Assembly (NCBI RefSeq): GCF_029537235.1 | Contig: NZ_CP120638.1 | Coordinates: forward strand, 1,674,001-1,738,000 | Origin: Rhizobium sp. 32-5/1 | Lineage (GTDB): Bacteria > Pseudomonadota > Alphaproteobacteria > Rhizobiales > Rhizobiaceae | DNA: 64,000 nucleotides | Reading direction: 5' to 3' | In this document: positions 58,124-64,000 of the stretch, piece after piece | Layout: each line of letters begins with the position of its first letter | Numbering within the stretch: position 1 is the first letter of the stretch | Made by a program: the position numbers and the translations under genes | The notes under the pieces: model-generated | Seen by the model: the letters and a program-made list of their open reading frames with translations, nothing else | The model's database searches: none | Told to the model about the DNA's origin: nothing

Positions 58124-59353
58124 TCAGAGGGCGGAAGCGGCCAGGTCGCCGTCGAACGCGGCGCGCACGAGGCCGCCCATAGAGGCTGAATCCAGCGAAC
58201 GCGGGTTGTTCTTGATCAGCCGGCCGATGCCCAGCGCCTGTTCGGCGGTCCAGTCGAGCCGGTCTTCCGGCAGGCCAAGCGCAGCAAGCGTCGGCGAGAT
58301 GCCGATCGCGGCAAAGAGGCGGCTGACCTCGCTGATCGCCGCATCGGCAAGCGTTTCATCATCTGCGCCCCCTTCAGGGTCAAGGCCGAGCGCCCTGCCG
58401 ACCACGGCGATTTCTGCGCTGGCGACGCGGCGATTATAGGTCATTACATAGGGCAACATGGTCGCGACCCCGAGCCCATGCGCGGTATGGGTCGCGGCAC
58501 CGACCGGATACTGCACTGCATGGGCGGCGGCTGTGCCCGCGGTGCCGAAAGCGCAGCCGGCCGCAAGCGCGCCCATCATCACGTCCGCGCGCGCCTCTAT
58601 GTCGGAGCCATCGGCGAAGGCTTTTTCGAGACTCCGGCCGAGAAGCCGGATGGCATGCAGGGCGAACTGGTCGGAAAGATCGCTCTTGCCAATGAAGACA
58701 TGCTGCTGCGCGAGTTCCGGATCGCCGGGCCGGCGCATGGCTGTGAAGGCCTCGATCGCATGGGTCAGCGCATCCGCGCCGGCAACGGCGGTCAGGCCCT
58801 TGGGGCAGGACAGCGTCAGTTCCGGGTCGCAGATCGCCGCCGCGGCAATCAGATAGGGGCTCGAAATGCCGACCTTCAAGGTGCGGTCAGGATCGGAGAT
58901 GACAGCAACGGGCGTAACTTCGGAGCCCGTGCCCGCCGTCGTCGGCACGGCGATGACCGGCAGGACTGGTCCCGGCACCTTGAACTCGCCGTAATAGTCC
59001 CCGAGCCCGCCGCCATGGGTGAGGAGCAGTGACGCGCACTTGGCCATATCGAGGCAACTGCCGCCGCCGATGCCGATCACCATGTCGGGCGCGAAGCCGC
59101 GCGCGGCCTCGACGCAAACCCCGACGGTGTCTCGCGGCACGTCCGGCAACGTCTGGTCATAGACAAGCACGGCGATACCAGCGGATTCAAGTGACGTCAT
59201 CATCTCCGCAAAAACTGGTGTTGCGGCGAACCGCGCATCGGTGCAGACAAGGGCGCGTCTGCCGGTTCGGCCTGCGACGCTGACAAGCGCATGGCGCTGG
59301 CCAGCGCCGAAAAGGATTTCCCGCGGCAGTCTCAGGACGGCGAACAGGCTCAT
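58124..59353 (-). CDS. Iron-containing alcohol dehydrogenase
   Basis: The 409-residue group III dehydrogenase has VIGIGGGSCLDMAKCASLLL (cofactor), VPTTAGTGSEVTPVAVISDP and the metal-binding GADALTHAIEAFTAM with AHAVQYPVGAATHTAHGLGV. It oxidises an alcohol or hydroxy acid. Its start overlaps the Ldh2 gene by 4 bases (ATGA) and it is 15 bases before the aldehyde dehydrogenase gene, so three successive oxidations are likely coupled. Confidence 0.9.
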   Translation of the reverse strand: MSLFAVLRLPREILFGAGQRHALVSVAGRTGRRALVCTDARFAATPVFAEMMTSLESAGIAVLVYDQTLPDVPRDTVGVCVEAARGFAPDMVIGIGGGSCLDMAKCASLLLTHGGGLGDYYGEFKVPGPVLPVIAVPTTAGTGSEVTPVAVISDPDRTLKVGISSPYLIAAAAICDPELTLSCPKGLTAVAGADALTHAIEAFTAMRRPGDPELAQQHVFIGKSDLSDQFALHAIRLLGRSLEKAFADGSDIEARADVMMGALAAGCAFGTAGTAAAHAVQYPVGAATHTAHGLGVATMLPYVMTYNRRVASAEIAVVGRALGLDPEGGADDETLADAAISEVSRLFAAIGISPTLAALGLPEDRLDWTAEQALGIGRLIKNNPRSLDSASMGGLVRAAFDGDLAASAL

Positions 59354-60384
59354 GATCTTTGTCCCTCGAAGGCCAGAACGCGGGAGCGGGAAAGCGCGTT
59401 CAGCTCCTCCCAGAGACGCTGGTCGATATCGAAGCCGTCTCGGCTCGCCGCAGCCTTCCGTTTCCGGGCCCGATCGCCAGGAACAAGCACCGGTTCGCCG
59501 GCTTCGGCGGGTGGCGATGCGCGCACTGCATCGAGATAGGCTAACAGTCGGGCGGGAAGTCCCGGTGCCAGGCTGGGTTCGATCAGGATGAAGACGTCGC
59601 CCTTGTTGCAGGGCGACCGGCTGTCAAGCGTGCCGCGCACATCCGGCGCCAGCGCCGAGCCCGCAAGCGCTGCCACCAGCAATTCCATGGCGATGCCGAG
59701 GCCGTAGCCCTTCGCGTCACCGAAGGGCGCGATGGCGCCGGCTTTGGCGCGGGCTGCATCGGCCGTCGGGTGACCGTCCGCATCGCGGGCCCATCCTTCG
59801 GGAATGGGCCTGCCGCTCGCCGCATGCTGATGGATCCGGCCCATCGGAACGAGGCTGGTGGCAAGATCAAGCACCAGCGGCTCGCCTGCGGTCGGCACCG
59901 CAATCGCCACAGGATTGGTGCCGAGCATGGCCCGCGTACCACCGTAGGGATGGACCAGCGCCTCGCTCGACGAGAGCGCAATTCCGACGAAACCGAGACC
60001 GGCGATGGCCTCGACATAGTGAGCGAGCATTCCGAGATGATTTGCATTGCGAACCGCAACGAGACCGATGCCTAGATCGGGAATGTGGGATGCCAGCCGC
60101 TCAATCGCAGCCATCGCGACGACAGGGCCGAACCCGGAGGAACCCTCGACATCCAGGATGGCATCAGCCCGCCAGCGCTGCGTGCCCTTCGTCTCCGGGT
60201 CCATGACGCCACGCTTGATCCGCTCAATCAGTCGGGGAAGCCGCTGCAGCCCGTGCGACGGGTGACCCTTCATCTCGGCTGTGACCAGGACGCGTGCCTG
60301 CAGCACCGCATGGTCTCGCGGTGCGCCGTGTTCTTCCAAAAGACGCGTGGCAAGCGCTAGGCCTGCCGTCTCGGTAATTCGCAT
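59350..60384 (-). CDS. Ldh2/malate dehydrogenase family oxidoreductase
   Basis: The 344-residue protein is of the YlbC/sulfolactate dehydrogenase type: GHPSHGLQRLPRLIERIKRG, GLVAVRNANHLGMLAHYVEA, GGTRAMLGTNPVAIAVP and FGDAKGYGLGIAMELLVAAL. It oxidises a 2-hydroxyacid with NAD(P). It is the first gene of the leftward operon and is divergent from the GntR regulator. Confidence 0.88.
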   Translation of the reverse strand: MRITETAGLALATRLLEEHGAPRDHAVLQARVLVTAEMKGHPSHGLQRLPRLIERIKRGVMDPETKGTQRWRADAILDVEGSSGFGPVVAMAAIERLASHIPDLGIGLVAVRNANHLGMLAHYVEAIAGLGFVGIALSSSEALVHPYGGTRAMLGTNPVAIAVPTAGEPLVLDLATSLVPMGRIHQHAASGRPIPEGWARDADGHPTADAARAKAGAIAPFGDAKGYGLGIAMELLVAALAGSALAPDVRGTLDSRSPCNKGDVFILIEPSLAPGLPARLLAYLDAVRASPPAEAGEPVLVPGDRARKRKAAASRDGFDIDQRLWEELNALSRSRVLAFEGQRS

Positions 60385-60409
60385 GATTTTTCCTCCCTAT
60401 ATTAAATCG

Positions 60410-60423
60410 TATAGGATATAGGA
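60410..60423 (+). promoter_or_regulatory. Tandem heptamer in the GntR/Ldh2 divergent region
   Basis: TATAGGA is repeated twice in tandem in the 96-base divergent region. It may overlap a promoter or be the operator of the adjacent FCD regulator; this is inference from position. Confidence 0.4.
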
Positions 60424-60480
60424 TTGTGTTGACCGCAGCATCGTGCTAGCGATTGAACCTGTCAAGAGGCAAGGCAGCAG

Positions 60481-61173
60481 ATGATTTCGACGAGACCAAA
60501 AGAACCATCAACGAGCCAGATACCGCGCGCCAACAGCCTGGCCGGCGATGTCTATGATGCGATCTTCAACCAGCTCATGTCGCTGAAGATCGCGCCCGGC
60601 GCGCGCATCACGGTCGATAATCTGGTCAAGGAGTTCAACGTCTCCCACACGCCAATCCGCGAAGCGCTGGGCCGGCTGGAAGGCGAAGGCCTTGTCGTCA
60701 AGCAGCATCTCGTCGGCTATCGTGCATCGCCCCAGATCACGCGCCACCGCTTCGACGAGCTCTATGAGCTGCGCCTGCTGCTCGAACCTGCCGGTGCTGC
60801 CAAGGCCGCCAAGGCCATGAACGAGGAGAGGCTAGCGATCCTTACGGAAGCCGCCGGCGTCATGACGCGCAGGGACAATGGGGACGAACGTGCGAACTAT
60901 TCCGCCTTTGCCCGCCAGGATGCGATTTTCCACGATCGCATCATGGAATTTGCCGGCAACGAGCTGATCCGCGAGATGCTGACATTCCAGCACACCCATT
61001 TTCACATCTTCCGCCTGATGTTCCATCGCCGCGTGACCGAGGAGGCACTCGGCGAACACCAGACGCTGCTCGATGCCTTTGCGGTGCACGACGCCAGCGC
61101 TGCGGAGAAGGCGATGCGCATTCACATCGAACATTCGCGCGACCGGCTGCTGCCGGCTTTCGACGAGATCTGA
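60481..61173 (+). CDS. GntR-family (FCD) transcriptional regulator
   Basis: The 230-residue protein has a winged helix (DAIFNQLMSLKIAPGARITV, SHTPIREALGRLEGEGLVV) and a C-terminal FCD ligand domain (DELYELRLLLEPAGAAKAAK, RQDAIFHDRIMEFAGNELIR; metal-binding His and Asp spaced as in the family). It very likely controls the catabolic genes on both sides by binding a carboxylate effector. Confidence 0.92.
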   Translation: MISTRPKEPSTSQIPRANSLAGDVYDAIFNQLMSLKIAPGARITVDNLVKEFNVSHTPIREALGRLEGEGLVVKQHLVGYRASPQITRHRFDELYELRLLLEPAGAAKAAKAMNEERLAILTEAAGVMTRRDNGDERANYSAFARQDAIFHDRIMEFAGNELIREMLTFQHTHFHIFRLMFHRRVTEEALGEHQTLLDAFAVHDASAAEKAMRIHIEHSRDRLLPAFDEI

Positions 61174-61228
61174 GAAATCCGGCAGGCGAGGAGACGCCTG
61201 CCCGACCTGACAACGAGGAGGAGAACCC

Positions 61229-61822
61229 ATGCCAGGCAAGAAAATCCTGATGCTCACCGGTGATTTCACCGAGGAGTACGAAATCTTCGTCTACCAGCAG
61301 GCGATGGAGGCTGTCGGCCATACCGTGCACATCGTCTGCCCGGACAAGAGCGCCGGAGACATCCTTAGAACATCGCTGCACGATTTCGAGGGCGACCAGA
61401 CCTACACCGAAAAACTCGGGCACAACGTCACTATCAACAAGACGTTTTCCGAAGCGGAGAAACAGCTCGACCAGTACCATGCCGTCTACTGCGCCGGCGG
61501 GCGCGGACCGGAATACATCCGCACCGACAAGCGGATACAGGCGATGGTGCGCCATTTCCACGAGGAGAAGAAGCCGATCTTCACCATCTGCCACGGGGTG
61601 CAGATTCTGATCGCCGTCGATGGCGTCGTTCGCGGCAAGAAGGTAGGTGCCTTGGGCGCCTGCGAACCCGAAGTCACCCTGGCTGGCGGCACCTATATCG
61701 ATCTTTCGCCGACCGAAGCCTATGTCGATGGCACGATGGTTTCCGCCAAGGGCTGGACGGCGCTCGCGGCCTTCATCCGGGAGTGCCTGAAGGTGCTGGG
61801 TACGGAAATCCGCCACACCTGA
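61229..61822 (+). CDS. DJ-1/PfpI family protein
   Basis: The 197-residue protein has KKILMLTGDFTEEYEIFVYQ, YCAGGRGPEYIRTDKRIQAM and the nucleophile Cys in IFTICHGVQILIAVDG (elbow). Members act as glyoxalase, deglycase or amidase-like enzymes. It follows the GntR gene by 55 bases with GAGGAGG before its start. It could remove a reactive aldehyde made by this pathway. Confidence 0.85.
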   Translation: MPGKKILMLTGDFTEEYEIFVYQQAMEAVGHTVHIVCPDKSAGDILRTSLHDFEGDQTYTEKLGHNVTINKTFSEAEKQLDQYHAVYCAGGRGPEYIRTDKRIQAMVRHFHEEKKPIFTICHGVQILIAVDGVVRGKKVGALGACEPEVTLAGGTYIDLSPTEAYVDGTMVSAKGWTALAAFIRECLKVLGTEIRHT

Positions 61823-61842
61823 GGCAGAGGACCAGATGACAC

Positions 61843-61873
61843 AAGGCCCGGCAGGAGACATCCGCCGGGCCTT
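61843..61873. terminator. Bidirectional terminator
   Basis: AAGGCCCGGC (61843-61852) pairs perfectly with GCCGGGCCTT (61864-61873) between the convergent DJ-1 and M24 genes. Confidence 0.8.
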
Positions 61874-61892
61874 CTGTGTTGTTAGGTTTCAC

Positions 61893-63080
61893 TTACCCTT
61901 CGACACGGTTCCAGCCGCGGCCGCGATCACCGAACATTTCGTAGCCGCCCGTGGTGATGGCAAGCGTGTCTTCCAACTTGATGAAGCCGCGCTTGGGGTG
62001 AAGCATCGTCGTCTCAACCGAGATCACCATGCCTGCTTCCAGCGGCCTGTCGGCATCGATCCCCTCATAGGCGACCGGGTGATTGGTCATCAGGAACGGC
62101 GCCTCGTGGCTGATAAGGCCCATGCCGTGGCAGAAGAAGTCGGTGAAGGCTGCCGATGGCGAAGCCTTTAGCAGAGCTTCCGCCGCCGCGATCATCTCGC
62201 TGCCCGCTGCCCCTGCCCTGACCTTTGCAAAGGCCGCCTGCTGGATCGCCTCAACCTCGGCCAGAAGATCCTTCAGCTCCGAATCCGGCTCCCCGAGAAT
62301 GCCCATGCGGCAGAGGTCGCCGATATAGCCGTGATAGTTGCCGCCGGAATCGATCGACAGCACTTCCCCTTTCGCCCAGGCCTGCGGCGAGGCGGCGCGG
62401 TTGTGGCTGGAGCCGAGCGTCAGAAGGCAATATTCGAAGTGCAGGCCACGGTTGGTTTCCTCGCGCCGCAACTGCTCGATAATCTGCGTCTTCGTCGAGC
62501 CCGCGCCGGCCGCAGCAATCGTTGCCAGCATCGAATCTGTAATCAGTTCAGAGGCGCGTTTCAGCTTGGCCAATTCATCCGGCGACTTTATAGCCCTCAA
62601 CCGTTCCAGCGCATGCGTGGCATCGACGAACCGTGCGCCCTTTATCCGCGAGGCGAGGAGATCGCGGGCGTCTGATGGCAGGAAGCCCGGCTCGATGCCG
62701 ATGCGCGCACCAGCTTTTCCAATCTTCTTCAGGTGCTCGACGGCGAGCGTTGCCGCATCCAGCGTGCCCCAGCTCGCCGTATGCACGGCGGGTGTCCAGA
62801 ACGGATTGTTGTGATGTTCCCCACCCTCCATGCGGTTGCCGACATAGGCCGAATGATCGGGCGCACCTTTCTCGTAGATGACCATCGGCAGGTATCGGCT
62901 ATGGCCGATGGCATCCATGGCGGCAAAGAAGATGAACTTGTAGCCACCCATCAGATATTGCGTGTTGTGTTTCGAGGTGGCGACGATGACGTCGATACCG
63001 GCCTCCTCCATCAGCCGGTCTAGCTTGGCCGTATCGAACGGCGGCACGGCGGGCCTTGTTTCCGCTGCATTGATGTTCAC
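61893..63080 (-). CDS. M24 (creatinase/Xaa-Pro peptidase-like) hydrolase
   Basis: The 395-residue protein has a creatinase-type N-domain (LDRLMEEAGIDVIVATSKHN) and a pita-bread catalytic domain with metal ligands in SIDSGGNYHGYIGDLCRM (two Asp), FFCHGMGLISHE (His), VISVETTMLHPKRG (Glu) and FIKLEDTLAI (Glu). It hydrolyses an amide, perhaps of a small non-peptide compound such as creatine or ectoine derivatives. It is downstream of the cupin gene in the leftward unit. Confidence 0.88.
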   Translation of the reverse strand: MNINAAETRPAVPPFDTAKLDRLMEEAGIDVIVATSKHNTQYLMGGYKFIFFAAMDAIGHSRYLPMVIYEKGAPDHSAYVGNRMEGGEHHNNPFWTPAVHTASWGTLDAATLAVEHLKKIGKAGARIGIEPGFLPSDARDLLASRIKGARFVDATHALERLRAIKSPDELAKLKRASELITDSMLATIAAAGAGSTKTQIIEQLRREETNRGLHFEYCLLTLGSSHNRAASPQAWAKGEVLSIDSGGNYHGYIGDLCRMGILGEPDSELKDLLAEVEAIQQAAFAKVRAGAAGSEMIAAAEALLKASPSAAFTDFFCHGMGLISHEAPFLMTNHPVAYEGIDADRPLEAGMVISVETTMLHPKRGFIKLEDTLAITTGGYEMFGDRGRGWNRVEG

Positions 63081-63126
63081 CGCTTTTCCTCCCAGAAAGT
63101 GTGTGGCTATTCGTAAGCTTCAGGCT

Positions 63127-63540
63127 TCAGGCGCCTGGTGGCAGCAGCCGGAAGTCCGGCAACTCGCGAAGCCCAAGCTCCGGCCCTGCTGGCGAATAGA
63201 CGACAAAAAGCTGCATGGGGCCGGCGCCGGTGTTCTTCGTGGAGTGGAAGCGGCTTTCCGGCACATAGACTGTACAGCCGGGGCCGACCTTCTGCGTGAT
63301 CGGATTGCCGCCCTCATCCTCGACCATCTGTTCGCCCTCGCCTGAAATCACGAAGATGATTTCCTCCGCACCCGGATGATTGTGGCGGGCATGGCCCTCG
63401 CCGCTCGGCAGATCGACGACGCCGCCGGAAAAGCGGCTGGCGCCGTTGACCTCGGGCGCCACGGTCAGTGACAGCCTGCCCCAGTCGAAACCGAATGCAC
63501 TGACGTCCTTCGGATAGATGAAATACCTGTTGTCTGCCAT
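63127..63540 (-). CDS. Cupin-domain protein
   Basis: From ATG 63540 the 137-residue protein has a single cupin: HARHNHPGAEEIIFVISGEG (metal-binding His/His/Glu) and GCTVYVPESRFHSTKNTGA (His). It could be an isomerase or dioxygenase, or a small sensor. It is 25 bases from the PEP-hydrolase-family gene. Confidence 0.85.
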   Translation of the reverse strand: MADNRYFIYPKDVSAFGFDWGRLSLTVAPEVNGASRFSGGVVDLPSGEGHARHNHPGAEEIIFVISGEGEQMVEDEGGNPITQKVGPGCTVYVPESRFHSTKNTGAGPMQLFVVYSPAGPELGLRELPDFRLLPPGA

Positions 63541-63565
63541 AAATGGCCTCCTCCCTTTTGTTTCC

Positions 63566-64000
63566 TCAGACGATCGCGCCGATCGAGAGCGCCTTGAAAT
63601 CTTCCGTCTGCTTGCGGATCGCGGCCTCTGCCGGCAGCCGCTCCATCGAGCTTGCACCGTAAAAGCCGTTGCAACCGGGGCAGCGCTCCAGGATGTAGCG
63701 CGCATCATCCGGCATGGAGATGGGCCCGCCGTGGCAGAGCACGATGACATCGTCGCGCACGGAACGCGCAGCCTTGGCGATTGCGGCAATCTCATCGACG
63801 CAGTCATCGAGCGACTTGCCGGATGTGGCGCCGATCGTGCCGCCGGTGGTCACTCCCATATGGGCCACGACAATGTCGGCGCCGGCCACCGTCATGTCGA
63901 TCGCCTCGCGCTCGTTGAAGACATAGGGCGTCGTCAGAAGGTCAAGCCCGTGCGCGGTGGCGATCATCTCGACCTCCAGACCGTAGCCCATGCCGGTTTC
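63566..64000 (-). CDS. PEP-hydrolase-family TIM-barrel protein, C-terminal part
   Basis: The gene continues beyond the right edge (the visible protein begins [16 protein letters not shown]). [40 protein letters not shown] and [16 protein letters not shown] identify the phosphoenolpyruvate hydrolase-like / TIM-barrel signal family (usually about 280 residues). Such genes often pair with Tm-1-like (UPF0261) proteins. The reaction in this group is not settled. Confidence 0.85.
   Translation of the reverse strand, partial: ETGMGYGLEVEMIATAHGLDLLTTPYVFNEREAIDMTVAGADIVVAHMGVTTGGTIGATSGKSLDDCVDEIAAIAKAARSVRDDVIVLCHGGPISMPDDARYILERCPGCNGFYGASSMERLPAEAAIRKQTEDFKALSIGAIV

Overview
The window looks like a chromosome of a Rhizobiaceae alphaproteobacterium (Agrobacterium / Rhizobium / Neorhizobium type). 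The evidence is GcrA, the metZ-apaG-hslO-argF-argD neighbourhood, a phoR-ppk2 pair, an intracellular PHA depolymerase, high GC, and typical rhizobial small proteins.

Layout. 1-10.3 kb is core chromosome: metZ (3' end), apaG, hslO, argF and argD, gcrA, phoR (broken), ppk2, a membrane-anchored unknown and a nitronate monooxygenase. It ends in a complete tRNA-Thr(CGT) at 10274-10349. 10.35-34.93 kb is an integrated prophage-like element of about 24.6 kb. It is bounded by a 48-bp direct repeat of the tRNA 3' half (10302-10349 and 34884-34931). Near the tRNA it carries cargo: a Panacea-type toxin-antitoxin pair, a lone HsdR_N-type nuclease, a lipoprotein, an ADP-ribosyltransferase-like protein and an SGNH hydrolase. 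Next come a small regulatory switch (XRE repressor with three 17-bp operators, AlpA protein) and a virion module of ejection and peptidoglycan-hydrolase type proteins. The end near 34.9 kb holds an early module (RNase HI, replication-like protein, excisionase-like protein, tyrosine integrase). No terminase, portal, capsid or tail gene is visible, so it is a phage remnant or satellite. 34.93-46.46 kb is a second segment closed by a third copy of the tRNA 3' half (46417-46461, one mismatch). It has no integrase and carries an MscS channel with a DUF900 lipoprotein, a TPR/TolB-like regulator, an EmrA/DUF2955 efflux operon, a GrlR-like protein and an unknown. 46.5-55.7 kb returns to core-type genes: GST, phaZ, an AI-2E exporter, an MFS pump, fadD and pgi. 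55.8-64 kb is a catabolic cluster around a GntR/FCD regulator: alpha/beta hydrolase, aldehyde dehydrogenase, Fe-alcohol dehydrogenase, Ldh2-type dehydrogenase, DJ-1/PfpI protein, M24 hydrolase, cupin and a PEP-hydrolase-family TIM barrel.

Twelve genes spread over the window are broken by one-base indels (nine deletions, three insertions), mostly at or beside short homopolymer runs. Each is restored to a normal-length protein by one base. The pattern looks more like residual sequencing error than gene decay, and it affects how phoR, the integrase, fadD and the aldehyde dehydrogenase should be read.

Regulatory signals of note are four GANTC sites in 37 bp plus a CtrA-like box before gcrA, a shared TTGACG palindrome before the nitronate monooxygenase and fadD, and probable integrase arm sites just inside both ends of the prophage element.
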